Source: Arthrobacter sp. PvP023
GTDB lineage: Bacteria > Actinomycetota > Actinomycetes > Actinomycetales > Micrococcaceae
Direction: 5' to 3'
Assembly: GCF_017832975.1 (NCBI RefSeq)
Contig: NZ_JAFIBI010000001.1
Location: 2,108,001 to 2,172,000, forward strand
Length of the DNA stretch: 64,000 nt
The notes under the pieces are model-generated. The model ran no database searches and was not told the DNA's origin. It saw only the letters and a list, made by a program, of their open reading frames with translations. The position numbers and the translations under genes were made by a program. How positions within the stretch are numbered: position 1 is the stretch's first letter; the number at the start of each line of letters is the position of its first letter. Of this stretch, positions 12,004 to 22,666 are shown in pieces.

Positions 12004-13641
12004 ATGGCCGAATTGACCATCAACGCCGACGACGTCCGTATTGCGTTGAACGAGTTCGCGGCGTCCTACGAACCCGGAAACGCAGAGCGCGTAGAGGTCG
12101 GCCGTGTGACCACCGCAGGTGACGGCATCGCCCGTGTTGAGGGCCTTCCCTCGGTCATGGCGAACGAGTTGCTTCGTTTCGAAGACGGCACGCTGGGCCT
12201 GGCCCAGAACCTCGACGTCCGCGAAATCGGTGTCATCGTGCTCGGTGACTTCACCGGAATCGAAGAAGGCCAGGAAGTCCACCGCACGGGTCAGGTTCTG
12301 TCCGTGCCGGTTGGCGACGCCTTCCTCGGCCGCGTGGTTGACCCGCTGGGCCAGCCGATCGACGACCTCGGCGAAATCAAGGCTGAAACCACCCGTGCAC
12401 TGGAACTTCAGGCGCCCGGCGTGACCCAGCGTAAGTCGGTTCACGAACCGATGCAGACCGGTCTGAAGGCTATCGACGCCATGATCCCGATCGGCCGCGG
12501 CCAGCGTCAGCTGATCATTGGCGACCGCCAGACCGGCAAGTCGGCAATCGCCATCGACACCATCATCAACCAGAAGGCCAACTGGGCTTCCGGAGATGTC
12601 ACCAAGCAGGTGCGCTGCATCTACGTGGCCATCGGCCAGAAGGCGTCCACCATCGCGGCTGTTCGCCAGACGCTCGAGGATAACGGCGCACTGGAATACA
12701 CCACCATCGTGGCTTCCCCCGCGTCCGACCCCGCTGGCTTCAAGTACCTGGCTCCTTACGCCGGTTCGGCTATCGGCCAGCACTGGATGTACGGCGGCAA
12801 GCACGTCCTCATCGTGTTTGATGACCTCTCCAAGCAGGCTGAGGCCTACCGTGCAGTTTCACTGCTCCTCCGCCGCCCGCCGGGACGCGAAGCCTACCCG
12901 GGCGACGTCTTCTACTTGCACTCCCGTCTGCTGGAGCGTTGTGCCAAGCTCTCCGACGAGCTGGGCGCAGGCTCGATGACCGGCCTGCCGCTCATCGAGA
13001 CCAAGGCAAACGACGTCTCCGCTTACATCCCGACCAACGTGATCTCCATTACCGATGGCCAGATCTTCCTGCAGTCGGACCTCTTCAACGCCAACCAGCG
13101 TCCCGCCGTCGACGTGGGTGTCTCCGTTTCCCGCGTGGGTGGCGCAGCGCAGGTGAAGTCCATGAAGAAGGTCTCCGGTACTTTGAAGCTGGAATTGGCC
13201 CAGTACCGCGACATGCAGGCGTTCGCAATGTTCGCGTCGGACCTCGACGCCGCATCGCGCCAGCAGCTGACCCGTGGTGCACGCCTGATGGAACTGCTCA
13301 AGCAGGGCCAGTACTCGCCGTTCCCGGTCGAGAACCAGGTTGTGTCCATCTGGGCCGGTACCAACGGCTACCTGGACGACGTTCCGGTTGAGGACATCAG
13401 CCGCTTCGAGACCGAGTTCCTGGAGCACCTGAAGCACAAGTCCTCCATCCTGACGACGCTGGCACAGACCAACGTCATGGACGATGACACCGCTGAAGCA
13501 CTGAAGACCTCGATCGTGGCCTTCAAGAAGGGCTTCTTCGGCGAGGGCGACAACCTCCTGGTTGGTGCGGGGCACGAGGAATACGCCCCCATCGACGAGG
13601 CGCAGGTCGACCAGGAAAAAATCGTCAAGCAGAAGCGCTAG
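12004..13641 (+). CDS. atpA: F0F1 ATP synthase subunit alpha
   Basis: Non-catalytic nucleotide-binding subunit of the F1 head, 545 residues. Walker A is GDRQTGKS, and the family segments [20 protein letters not shown] and the arginine-finger region ([13 protein letters not shown]) are present. ATG 12004 ([11 protein letters not shown]) is preferred over an upstream in-frame GTG at 11962, because family alignment begins here. The AGGAG upstream is somewhat distant. Confidence 0.96.
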   Translation: MAELTINADDVRIALNEFAASYEPGNAERVEVGRVTTAGDGIARVEGLPSVMANELLRFEDGTLGLAQNLDVREIGVIVLGDFTGIEEGQEVHRTGQVLSVPVGDAFLGRVVDPLGQPIDDLGEIKAETTRALELQAPGVTQRKSVHEPMQTGLKAIDAMIPIGRGQRQLIIGDRQTGKSAIAIDTIINQKANWASGDVTKQVRCIYVAIGQKASTIAAVRQTLEDNGALEYTTIVASPASDPAGFKYLAPYAGSAIGQHWMYGGKHVLIVFDDLSKQAEAYRAVSLLLRRPPGREAYPGDVFYLHSRLLERCAKLSDELGAGSMTGLPLIETKANDVSAYIPTNVISITDGQIFLQSDLFNANQRPAVDVGVSVSRVGGAAQVKSMKKVSGTLKLELAQYRDMQAFAMFASDLDAASRQQLTRGARLMELLKQGQYSPFPVENQVVSIWAGTNGYLDDVPVEDISRFETEFLEHLKHKSSILTTLAQTNVMDDDTAEALKTSIVAFKKGFFGEGDNLLVGAGHEEYAPIDEAQVDQEKIVKQKR

Positions 13642-13652
13642 TTTCGCTGGCA

Positions 13653-13688
13653 GGGACTGCCGGGACCCCCACGGGTTCCGGCAGTCCC
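13653..13688. promoter_or_regulatory. Stable hairpin between atpA and atpG
   Basis: A continuous 16-bp stem (13653-13668 with 13673-13688, one G-T wobble) closes a 4-nt CCAC loop. No T-run follows, so it is not a canonical terminator. It lies within the 76-bp gap and ends 29 bp before atpG. Confidence 0.7.
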
Positions 13689-13717
13689 GGCCACCGGGAT
13701 CTTAGGAAAGGATAAGT

Positions 13718-14611
13718 ATGGGAGCCCAGATTCGGGTCTACCGCCAGAAGATCAGCTCGACGACGTCGATGCGCAAGATCTTCAAGGCGATGGAACTGAT
13801 CGCTACCTCGCGCATCGGCAAGGCCCGCGCACGCGTAGCGGCTTCACTGCCTTACGCAAACGCGATCACGCGTGCCGTTTCTGCTGTCGCAAGCCAGAGT
13901 GAAATCGACCACCCGCTGGTCACCGAGCCCGAGCAGATCCGCCGCGCCGCCGTCCTGGTCATCACTTCGGACCGTGGCCTCGCAGGTTCCTACTCGGCAA
14001 GTGTGCTCAAGCAGGCGGAAGGCCTCACCGAGCTGCTCCGTGAGGAAGGCAAAGAAGTCAAGACGTACGTCGTCGGCCGTAAGGCGCAGGCGTACTTCGA
14101 CTTCCGCAACCGTCCCTACGCACAGGTATGGACCGGAAACACCGATTCACCGGTGTTTGCGACCGCTCAGGAAATCGGCGCAGCGCTGCTCGAGGATTTT
14201 GCCACCGCCTACGAAGAGGGAGGCGTGGACGAGATCCACGTCGTCTACACCCGCTTCAAGTCCATGGTGACGCAGGAACCGACGGTCATCCGCCTGCTTC
14301 CCCTCGAGGTCGTCGAAGAGCAGGCCGCGTCCGAATCGGACCTCCTGCCGCTCTACGAATTCGAGCCGGAAACGGAGCAGGTGCTCGATGCCCTGCTGCC
14401 GCGCTACATCGAATCACGTATCTTCGCCGCCATGTTGCAGGCAGCAGCTTCCGAGCTCGCAGCCCGTCAGCGGGCGATGAAGTCTGCCGGCGACAACGCC
14501 ACGGACCTCATCAAGAAGTACACGCGTCTGCGCAACACTGCCCGCCAGGCTGAAATTACGCAGGAGCTTTCCGAAATCGTGGCCGGTGCCGACGCCTTGA
14601 ACGCGTCCTAG
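13718..14611 (+). CDS. atpG: F0F1 ATP synthase subunit gamma
   Basis: Central shaft that rotates inside the head, 297 residues. The N-terminal coiled-coil helix ([31 protein letters not shown]) and the C-terminal helix ([17 protein letters not shown]) carry the gamma signature. AGGAAAGGA precedes the ATG. Confidence 0.96.
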   Translation: MGAQIRVYRQKISSTTSMRKIFKAMELIATSRIGKARARVAASLPYANAITRAVSAVASQSEIDHPLVTEPEQIRRAAVLVITSDRGLAGSYSASVLKQAEGLTELLREEGKEVKTYVVGRKAQAYFDFRNRPYAQVWTGNTDSPVFATAQEIGAALLEDFATAYEEGGVDEIHVVYTRFKSMVTQEPTVIRLLPLEVVEEQAASESDLLPLYEFEPETEQVLDALLPRYIESRIFAAMLQAAASELAARQRAMKSAGDNATDLIKKYTRLRNTARQAEITQELSEIVAGADALNAS

Positions 14612-14660
14612 CCGGCACGGTTGCGGATCCAGCTGTACCTGCACCAAAAGATAAACTTAA

Positions 14661-16148
<1,488 letters not shown>

Positions 16149-16149
16149 T

Positions 16150-16434
16150 ATGGCTGAGCTTGAGGTTGAGATTGTCGCAGCGGATCACTTCGTGTGGTCC
16201 GGAGCGGCCAAGATGGTCAAGGCCCGCACCAGCGATGGTGAAATCGGAATCCTGCCCGGCCACTCGCCCCTGCTGGCGATTCTGGCCGAGGGTGAACTGG
16301 CCATTGAGCCGGTTTCCGGTGAACGCATTGCTGTAGTTGTCGACGGCGGATTCTTCTCCGTCGACAACAACAGGGTGGTCATTGTCGCTGACAACGCCCA
16401 AATGGGTGAAGCAGCTACTGCGGGGATCCGCTAG
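16150..16434 (+). CDS. atpC: F0F1 ATP synthase subunit epsilon
   Basis: Rotor-foot subunit of 94 residues. The N-terminal beta-sandwich is intact (MAELEVEIVAADHFVWSG, GEIGILPGHSPLLAIL). The C-terminal two-helix inhibitory domain found in E. coli (139 residues) is essentially absent, leaving only a short DNAQMGEAATAGIR end. This short form is common in some actinobacteria and would not be expected to give epsilon-helix inhibition. Confidence 0.93.
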   Translation: MAELEVEIVAADHFVWSGAAKMVKARTSDGEIGILPGHSPLLAILAEGELAIEPVSGERIAVVVDGGFFSVDNNRVVIVADNAQMGEAATAGIR

Positions 16435-16444
16435 CACGACCTTG

Positions 16445-16876
16445 ATGAACGATCCTGGTTTTCCGTTCATCGCATTGGCAACTGTCTTTGCGTTGCTGAT
16501 TTTTGCACTGTGCCTGTCCGGGGTACGCCGCTTTAACCTGCGGCGTGCCCTGGGCACAGTGGACGCCTCCATTTGCACGGCCGGAAAAGGCTGGCAGATG
16601 GGGGTTTGTCGTTATCAGGACAACGACCTTGAGTGGTTCAAGCTGCTCTCGCTCAGCGTCCGCCCCAAATACACGTTCCGGCGCAGCTCGCTGGAACTCG
16701 TGGGACGCCGTCAGCCTACTGAGGCGGAACGCGTGAAGGTCCAGCCTGACTCAGTGATCGTGGAACTTCACTACGAAGGCCAGGACGTGCTGCTGGCCAT
16801 GAAGTTCGACGCCTACACAGGACTGTCCTCGTGGCTGGAAGCCGGGCCGGTCATCGGTGTGGGCACCTGGCGCTAA
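16445..16876 (+). CDS. DUF2550 single-pass membrane protein
   Basis: 143-residue protein: one N-terminal membrane helix (about 8-24) followed by a soluble domain with WQMGVCRYQDNDLEWF and KYTFRRSSLELVGRR segments typical of DUF2550. The family is restricted to actinobacteria and usually sits just after atpC, as here (10-bp gap). Its function is unknown; co-location suggests a membrane or ATP-synthase-related task, but this is not shown. ATG 16445 is preceded directly by an in-frame TTG. Confidence 0.85.
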   Translation: MNDPGFPFIALATVFALLIFALCLSGVRRFNLRRALGTVDASICTAGKGWQMGVCRYQDNDLEWFKLLSLSVRPKYTFRRSSLELVGRRQPTEAERVKVQPDSVIVELHYEGQDVLLAMKFDAYTGLSSWLEAGPVIGVGTWR

Positions 16877-16881
16877 CGCCG

Positions 16882-18228
16882 GTGGATCTTGTCGCTGACG
16901 TCCATCTGACCGACGGACCCGTGCTGTGGATTGCCTGGGCCGCCGGTGCCGCAGGCTTCGGCTGGCTGCTCTGGGCACGCGGACGCCGCTGGCTCCTGAG
17001 TGCCGGCGCTGCCCTCCTGCTGGCCGCCGGCGTTGTGGCCACGGTGCACTGGCTGCTGATGTACATTTTTTCGACCCTGCCCGAGAGTCTCCCGCGCGAA
17101 GTACTCGCGTGGTTTGCGGCAATGGTCTTTGCCCTTTTCCTGGGGGTGCTCCGGCTGTGGAAGCTTCGACGGTATTCTTCGCCGGAGGGATCTTCTCCGC
17201 CGGCCCGCCGGCCTGCCTGGCGGGGGAGGGCCGCCGCCGTGGCGTCGATCCTCGGCGTCCTGCTGCTAGGGGCCGTCCAGATCAACGCCTATTTCGGCCT
17301 GAACCATACAGTCAGTGATGTCATGGGCACGGCCGTAGCCAGGATCCAGCCCTTGGAAACCGGTTTGGAACGCCAGCCCGGGGCCGCCGCCCCTGCCGCC
17401 CTGGCAGCCTGGCGGCCGCCGGTGGAAATGCCCTCCGACGGCGTCGTACGGAAGGCACAGATCCCGGGCACTGATTCGGGTTTCAGCAGCCGTGAGGCGT
17501 ACGTCTACCTGCCGCCGGCCTACCAGGCCGTGCCCCGCCCAGCGCTCCCCGTCCTGGTCCTCTTTTCCGGACAGCCCGGAGGGCCGGCCGATTGGCTTAC
17601 AGGAGGGGCCCTGCGCAGCCGGATGGACCGCTTCGCAGCGGACCACAACGGCGTGGCGCCGGTTGTCGTGGTGGTGGATCCCAACGGAACAGCATCGGCC
17701 AATACTCTCTGCATGGATAGCCGCATAGCCAAGGCTGATACGTTTCTTGCCCGGGATGTACCGCGCTGGATCGAGCAGACCCTGGACGTTTCCGCGGACC
17801 ACCGGCAGTGGGCTGCGGGCGGATTTTCCTTTGGTGCCACCTGCGCGCTGCAGATGGGAACACGCCATCCCGGCATCTACGCCTCTGTCCTTGCGTTCTC
17901 GAGCGAACGTGAGCCGGCGCTCGCGAAGGAGCGGCAGAAGACCATCGACGCCTCGTTCGGCGGCGATGTTGCAGCCTTTGATGAGCAGACTCCCTTGAAC
18001 ATCATGGCTAGAACGCGGTTTGAGGGTCACTCCGTCTATTTCGGCGCCGGTGCAAGGGATCCGGAATTCCTTGCCTACATGGATGAGCTTTCCGCAGCGG
18101 CCCGGCGGGCAGGCTTCTCCGTTCATGCTGAGCCGGTGGCCAACACCGGCCATTCCTGGGAGGCGGCGTCCAAGGCCCTTCCGGCTGCCCTGGATTTCCT
18201 GTCATCACGATGGGGAATCGCGCCATGA
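16882..18228 (+). CDS. Membrane-anchored esterase (antigen-85/esterase D fold)
   Basis: About 448 residues. The first 135 contain three or four hydrophobic segments. The remainder is an alpha/beta hydrolase with nucleophile elbow GGFSFGA (Ser near residue 313), a probable acid in GARDPE and His in NTGHSWE, matching the PF00756 esterase family; the catalytic domain probably faces outside. GTG 16882, just after the DUF2550 stop, is a tentative start; an upstream in-frame start at 16831 would overlap that gene. Its stop overlaps the next start as ATGA, tying it to the aminoacyl-lipid synthase. Confidence 0.75.
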   Translation: MDLVADVHLTDGPVLWIAWAAGAAGFGWLLWARGRRWLLSAGAALLLAAGVVATVHWLLMYIFSTLPESLPREVLAWFAAMVFALFLGVLRLWKLRRYSSPEGSSPPARRPAWRGRAAAVASILGVLLLGAVQINAYFGLNHTVSDVMGTAVARIQPLETGLERQPGAAAPAALAAWRPPVEMPSDGVVRKAQIPGTDSGFSSREAYVYLPPAYQAVPRPALPVLVLFSGQPGGPADWLTGGALRSRMDRFAADHNGVAPVVVVVDPNGTASANTLCMDSRIAKADTFLARDVPRWIEQTLDVSADHRQWAAGGFSFGATCALQMGTRHPGIYASVLAFSSEREPALAKERQKTIDASFGGDVAAFDEQTPLNIMARTRFEGHSVYFGAGARDPEFLAYMDELSAAARRAGFSVHAEPVANTGHSWEAASKALPAALDFLSSRWGIAP

Positions 18229-20858
18229 ACGGGCAATCGAACCCTGCCCAGGTGATCGACAGAAAGGGCTCCGTGCCGGACGGCGGCGTCAGGTGGGCTG
18301 ACGTTGCGCTTCGGGCCCTGCGCCGCACGCAGCAGCATTTCAAGGCCGTGCCGTTCACCCTGGCTGTCCTTGGCCTGTTCCTTGGCGCGGGCGCGGCAAC
18401 CAACAGCTTCCTGTCCGGGCCTCCGGAAGCACTTCTTGACGTGGCCTCGGTGCACGCGACCGCCTTGAAGGACGGCCGCTGGTGGTCCATGTTTACCTCG
18501 CTCTTCTTCGCCACGAACCCGGCGGCGTACCTCACGGCCGCAACAATGGTCCTGCTGTTCCTGGGCCTGGCCGAGCGCAGGCTGGGGACACTGCGGACCG
18601 CGGCGTTCTTCTTCGGCGGGCAGTTCGCGGCCGTCTCACTGTTTCTGCTGGTTACCCAGCTCGCCCGCTTCGCCGGGGACGGCTGGCTGGGCCTGATGGT
18701 GGATGCCCGGCTCATTGGCCCCTACGCAGCTGTGCTGGCGGCCGTGCTGGGGGCCAGCGGCCTCGCGCCCACCCTGTGGCAACGGCGCCTTCGTACGGGC
18801 ATTGTGTCAGCGTCGCTGCTCCTCGTCCTCTACGTCGGGCATCCGGAGACCGTGGTCGGTTTCCTGGGTGCCCTGGCGGGGCTTGCCGCCGGGTGGTGGA
18901 TCCAGAGCGACCAGGGAACCCTCCACCGGCACCGCTCCACCGGCCGCGAGACGCGTAACCTTCTGGCCCTGATCGTGGGGATTTTTGCCGTCGGACCCAT
19001 CCTGACCGCCGCCGTCCGCAGCCCCACCGGGCCGCTGGCGCTGCTGCGGGACGTCGTCCTTAATCCGTTGCCCACCCTGAGCCAGCTGGAGCAGAACTGC
19101 GGCGGCACTGTGGACGTGAGCTGCCTGGAAATCGGGCGGACGGGGTTTGCCGGACCGCTGGGCCTTGCGCTGGCCGTGGTGCCCGTACTGCTCCTGCTGA
19201 TCTGCGCGGACGGCCTCCGGCGTGGCCGCAGGCTTGCCTGGCGGATCACCATCGGTGTCCAGCTGGCCGTCACGGCATTGTCTGCCGTGTACCTCACGCT
19301 GTTTGCCCGGATACCCCACTACCCGTCACGGCCGCACACGGCCGTCATGGGCTCAGGATTCGTCCACGTGCTCCCGCTCGTGGCTGTTCCGATGCTCCTC
19401 ATGCTGCTGCTGTGGATTAATCGGCGCCAGTTCCGTGTGGAAACTTCGGCAAGAGGACGGCGTACCCTCACCCGGGTGCTGGCAGGAACCTGGCTTGCAC
19501 TTGCCGGTACCTACACCGTGGCGTGGCTGGGAGCCGGCGGAATGGAACGTGACGGCGGACTGTCCGGGCTCGCGGCGGAGCTGGCACGCCAGTACCTTCC
19601 GGTTCCCATCCCCAGCCTCTACAACCGCATCTTCCAGGACCGGCAGTCGGTGGAGGCCTTCCTGTTTGCCTATTCCGGCATCGCGTTCTGGGCGGTGGCA
19701 CTGGCGGGCGTGTGGGTGGTGTTGCTGGGGCGGCACCACGGTGCCGGCGCGGGTGTCGAGGAGAGGGATGTGGCCCGCCGGCTGGTGCGCCGCGGCGGCG
19801 ACTCGCTGTCCTGGATGGCGCTCTGGGAACCCAACAAATACTGGTTCACACCCGGCGGCGATGCCGGTGTGGCCTACCAGCAGCATGGCAGTGTTGCCCT
19901 CACGCTGGGCGGTCCGTTCGGAGACCCGGCGCTGCGGGAGGAAGCCGCTGCCGGATTCATGCAGTATTGCGCCGAGCATGCGCTGGTGCCGTGCTTTTAT
20001 TCCTGCACCGACGAGCTGTGGCCCATGCTGCACTCCCGTGCGTTCGGCCGGGTTGCCGTAGCTCAGGAGACGCGGCTGGCCGTCAGGGAGCTCGAGTTCA
20101 AAGGCAAAGAATGGCAAAACGTCCGTACCGCACTGAACCGTGCGCGAAAGACCGGCGTCACGGCCGTCTGGGGACGCTACAGCGGGTTGCCTGCGGCGCT
20201 GCGCGCCCAGCTCCTCGAGGTATCCGAGGAATGGGCTGCGCAGAAATCCGTTCCGGAAATGGGATTTACGCTCGGCGGCATGGACGAGCTGATGGATGAC
20301 GACGTGCTGTGCTGCGTCGCTGTCGACCCTGACGGAGTGGTGCATGGCGTGACCAGCTGGCTCCCGGTATATGAGGAGGGACGCGTGGTCAGCTGGACGC
20401 TCGATTTCATGCGCCGGCGGGAGGACGGATTACCCGGAGTCATGGAGTTCCTGATTGCCTCCGCAGTGCTTGAGCTGCGAAATTCGGTTGAAGTTATTTC
20501 CCTCTCCGGCTCACCCCTGGCTAAGGAGCCCGAGGAAGCGGCAGTATCCGACGCACCTCGGGATACAGACCAGGAAACCGGCCGGGACACGGACCAGGAG
20601 CCGGACCGGGGGAGCGGGCGGGAGCCCGAGGCCCTCACCGCGATCCTTGATGTGGTGGGGCGGGCACTCGAGCCGGTGTACGGCTTCCGCTCCCTGGCCA
20701 CTTTCAAATCCAGGTTCAAGCCTGATTACCGCACGCTCTACCTTTACTACCAGGACCCCCTGCAACTGCCCGCGATCGGCCGGGCACTAAGCCGTGCCTA
20801 TCTGCCGGGCCTTTCGGTCCGTCAGAGCGCACGACTGCTGAGGACGATGGTCCGCTAA
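18225..20858 (+). CDS. MprF-like aminoacyl-lipid synthase (DUF2156) with membrane N-terminus
   Basis: 877 residues. The N-terminal 500 are polytopic with rhomboid-like segments. From about 520 there is a DUF2156 domain (SWMALWEPNKYWFTP, GGPFGDP, then VVSWTLDFMRR) as in MprF, which transfers an amino acid from aminoacyl-tRNA to phosphatidylglycerol or diacylglycerol. This alters surface charge and resistance to cationic peptides. A hydrophilic insert at about 768-802 repeats DTDQE-like units. It starts within the esterase stop (ATGA). Substrate amino acid and lipid are not readable from sequence. Confidence 0.8.
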   Translation: MNGQSNPAQVIDRKGSVPDGGVRWADVALRALRRTQQHFKAVPFTLAVLGLFLGAGAATNSFLSGPPEALLDVASVHATALKDGRWWSMFTSLFFATNPAAYLTAATMVLLFLGLAERRLGTLRTAAFFFGGQFAAVSLFLLVTQLARFAGDGWLGLMVDARLIGPYAAVLAAVLGASGLAPTLWQRRLRTGIVSASLLLVLYVGHPETVVGFLGALAGLAAGWWIQSDQGTLHRHRSTGRETRNLLALIVGIFAVGPILTAAVRSPTGPLALLRDVVLNPLPTLSQLEQNCGGTVDVSCLEIGRTGFAGPLGLALAVVPVLLLLICADGLRRGRRLAWRITIGVQLAVTALSAVYLTLFARIPHYPSRPHTAVMGSGFVHVLPLVAVPMLLMLLLWINRRQFRVETSARGRRTLTRVLAGTWLALAGTYTVAWLGAGGMERDGGLSGLAAELARQYLPVPIPSLYNRIFQDRQSVEAFLFAYSGIAFWAVALAGVWVVLLGRHHGAGAGVEERDVARRLVRRGGDSLSWMALWEPNKYWFTPGGDAGVAYQQHGSVALTLGGPFGDPALREEAAAGFMQYCAEHALVPCFYSCTDELWPMLHSRAFGRVAVAQETRLAVRELEFKGKEWQNVRTALNRARKTGVTAVWGRYSGLPAALRAQLLEVSEEWAAQKSVPEMGFTLGGMDELMDDDVLCCVAVDPDGVVHGVTSWLPVYEEGRVVSWTLDFMRRREDGLPGVMEFLIASAVLELRNSVEVISLSGSPLAKEPEEAAVSDAPRDTDQETGRDTDQEPDRGSGREPEALTAILDVVGRALEPVYGFRSLATFKSRFKPDYRTLYLYYQDPLQLPAIGRALSRAYLPGLSVRQSARLLRTMVR

Positions 20859-20958
20859 TTCCGTAAAGCCGGTCGAAGTTTATGGGCATCATGATTTCAG
20901 ATTCCGAAAACATTTGTGACAAGCAACAATGCGTCGAAGGGGCCAAAGGAAAATGCCC

Positions 20959-20992
20959 AAAAAATGATCCCCGGCACTAATACCGGGGATCA
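20959..20992 (-). terminator. Intrinsic terminator of cspA
   Basis: A perfect 10-bp stem (TGATCCCCGG / CCGGGGATCA, 8-nt loop) reads on the minus strand into six T residues, 44 nt after the cspA stop. This is a canonical Rho-independent terminator. Confidence 0.92.
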
Positions 20993-21036
20993 CTAATTCG
21001 CAGGACGCCGCTGACAGGCGGCAATCCGACGAGGGA

Positions 21037-21240
21037 CTAGACCAGAGTTACGCCGGTAGCCTGGGGGCCCTTGGCGCCCTGGCCGATCTCGAACTGAACG
21101 CGCTGGTTCTCGTCGAGGGTCTTGAATCCGCCGGTCTGGATCTCAGAGTAGTGAACGAAGACATCACCATCGGAGTCATCCGGGGTAATGAAGCCGAAGC
21201 CTTTTTCAGCGTTGAACCACTTGACGGTTCCCTGTGCCAT
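21037..21240 (-). CDS. cspA: Cold shock protein, CspA family
   Basis: 67-residue single-strand nucleic-acid-binding OB-fold protein that melts RNA structure. RNP1 (KGFGFI) and RNP2 (VFVHY) are intact. GAGGAG lies 8 nt before the ATG. It is monocistronic, with its own promoter, a leader of about 160 nt and a terminator. Whether it is cold-induced or constitutive cannot be told from the protein. Confidence 0.96.
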   Translation of the reverse strand: MAQGTVKWFNAEKGFGFITPDDSDGDVFVHYSEIQTGGFKTLDENQRVQFEIGQGAKGPQATGVTLV

Positions 21241-21440
21241 TTATTTCTCCTCATTATGGAACTTGGTTAAGCTCGGCACACTTCGTGCCGTGCTTGGTCA
21301 CTCCGCGAGAAGAATCCTGGCTTGCCGCCCGGTGGTACCGGACACTAGCTGACGAAGCTTCGCGCTCGCAACATGTCTTGCGAGCATGAAAAACACCTAC
21401 ACAAAGACTTATATAAGAATTTCACGTGGGTTGCGTCAGG
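21241..21440 (-). promoter_or_regulatory. Promoter and structured 5' leader of cspA
   Basis: On the minus strand a TATATA -10 lies at 21410-21415 with a weak TGACGC -35 17 bp upstream, predicting a leader of about 160 nt. The leader contains an 8-bp stem (21364-21371 with 21378-21385, 6-nt loop) and a 6-bp stem (21274-21279 with 21285-21290). Long structured leaders are typical of cold-shock mRNAs. Confidence 0.5.
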
Positions 21441-21536
21441 TCAACGGGCAAAAGAGGGAATTCGATAAATTTTGCGTAAAGCCCTCGTGAACCGCTTCGT
21501 TATGACAGTGCACCGGGCTAGTGACCGGCCGCCTAT

Positions 21537-22232
21537 TTAGAAGAGGCGCGATTCGCTATCATCCACGCCGCGCATGGCGTCGTAGTCCAGGGTGACGCAG
21601 TCGATGCCGCGGTCGTTGGCCAGCACCTTGGCCTGCGGCTTGATCTGCTGGGCGGCGAAGATGCCTCGGACCGGTGCCAGCAGCGGATCCCGGTTGAGAA
21701 GCTCAAGGTAGCGGGTCAGCTGTTCGACTCCGTCGATATCGCCGCGCCTTTTCAGCTCAATGGCCACCGTGGCGCCGTCGGCGTCCCTGGCGAGGATGTC
21801 CACGGGGCCAATGGCGGTGAAATACTCGCGCCGGATCAGGGAAAATCCGGTGCCGAGTCGCTCAATCTGGTCAGCCAGCAGCCTCTGCAGGTCGGCCTCG
21901 ACGCCGTCCTTGATGAGGCCCGGATCCTGGCCTAGCTCATGGGACGTATCGTGCAGCTGCTCGTGGATGTTGATGATGAGCCGGTCATCTGTCTTCGCGG
22001 ACTGGACGGTCCACTGTTCAGTGACGCCGAGCTCCAGGTCCACTTCGTCGGGAGTGGAGACCCTCAGGCTGGCCGGAGGGCTCATCCAGTTCAGCGGCTT
22101 GTAGGAGCCGCCGTCGGAGTGCACCAGCACGGACCCGTCCGCCTTGACCAGCAGAAGCCGGGTGGCAAGGGGGAGATGGGCCTTGAGGCGGCCGACGTAA
22201 TCAACAGAACAACGGGCTATGACTAAACGCAC
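21537..22232 (-). CDS. nucS: Mismatch-specific endonuclease NucS/EndoMS
   Basis: Cuts both strands at mismatched bases and provides non-canonical mismatch repair in actinobacteria, which lack MutS/MutL. The 231 residues have the N-terminal DNA-binding beta domain and a C-terminal RecB-like nuclease with GPVDILARD...VAIELKRRG (Asp, Glu, Lys) and QLTRYLELL motifs. GTG 22232 gives [12 protein letters not shown], the usual family start. It is supported by TAGTGT 7 nt upstream and rules out longer upstream versions. The C-terminal SESRLF resembles the beta-clamp-binding tail of the family. Confidence 0.95.
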   Translation of the reverse strand: MRLVIARCSVDYVGRLKAHLPLATRLLLVKADGSVLVHSDGGSYKPLNWMSPPASLRVSTPDEVDLELGVTEQWTVQSAKTDDRLIINIHEQLHDTSHELGQDPGLIKDGVEADLQRLLADQIERLGTGFSLIRREYFTAIGPVDILARDADGATVAIELKRRGDIDGVEQLTRYLELLNRDPLLAPVRGIFAAQQIKPQAKVLANDRGIDCVTLDYDAMRGVDDSESRLF

Positions 22233-22239
22233 CCGGTAA

Positions 22240-22245
22240 ACACTA
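22240..22245 (-). promoter_or_regulatory. -10 of nucS (leaderless type)
   Basis: TAGTGT ends 7 nt before the GTG at 22232 on the minus strand, so transcription should begin at or next to the start codon. GAAGG further up is too distant to serve as a ribosome site. Confidence 0.5.
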
Positions 22246-22299
22246 CCTTCTGGGCGCCGCACAGCGACAGCATGCGACAGCACAGTTCGCCTGCTGGGG

Positions 22300-22305
22300 C
22301 AGAAT
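22300..22305 (+). promoter_or_regulatory. -10 of the 22312 gene (leaderless type)
   Basis: CAGAAT (one base from TANNNT) lies 6 nt before ATG 22312. Confidence 0.4.
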
Positions 22306-22311
22306 GGAAGC

Positions 22312-22656
22312 ATGCCCCGTTCCAACCGCCCCCGCCGTGCCGCCTCCGGAAAACTGGGGCAGGCCAGTCGCAAGCACGCGGCGGGCCCCGTGCCGGAGCT
22401 GGATCTTGAGCGTGCCCGGTCGGGGATAGCACGGCGGGAGAGCGCGCCCGACGGCGAATGGATGGTCCGCACCATGACGGCCAAACGTGCCGAAAAGGCC
22501 TACATCTGCCCGGGTTGCTCAACTGCAGTCCTCCCCGGGGTGGAGCACCTGGTGGTCTGGGCGGAGGACCACCTCTTCGGCGCGGCCGCGGGCCTTGCGG
22601 AGCGCCGGCACTGGCACTCCAACTGCTGGACGTCACGCACGTACCGCTATCGCTAA
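22312..22656 (+). CDS. Small conserved actinobacterial protein with CxxC motif
   Basis: 114 residues. The N-terminus is basic and probably disordered (about 1-45). The C-terminus has CPGC, then a HWHSNCW motif, a spacing that suggests zinc binding of the zinc-ribbon or HNH-like kind. Homologues next to nucS in actinobacteria are commonly annotated only as ATP/GTP-binding or hypothetical. It is divergent from nucS with about 80 bp between starts, so the two may share regulation. The function is not known. Confidence 0.7.
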   Translation: MPRSNRPRRAASGKLGQASRKHAAGPVPELDLERARSGIARRESAPDGEWMVRTMTAKRAEKAYICPGCSTAVLPGVEHLVVWAEDHLFGAAAGLAERRHWHSNCWTSRTYRYR

Positions 22657-22659
22657 GCT
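22654..22659 (+). promoter_or_regulatory. -10 of the 22667 gene (leaderless type)
   Basis: TAAGCT lies 7 nt before ATG 22667 and overlaps the end of the previous gene. Confidence 0.5.
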
Positions 22660-22666
22660 GTTGGTC

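Noticed and set aside
21537..22484. A 315-residue version of NucS
   Set aside because: The extra 84 residues are low complexity and would run antisense into the divergent small gene; the family start and a -10 hexamer both place the start at 22232.
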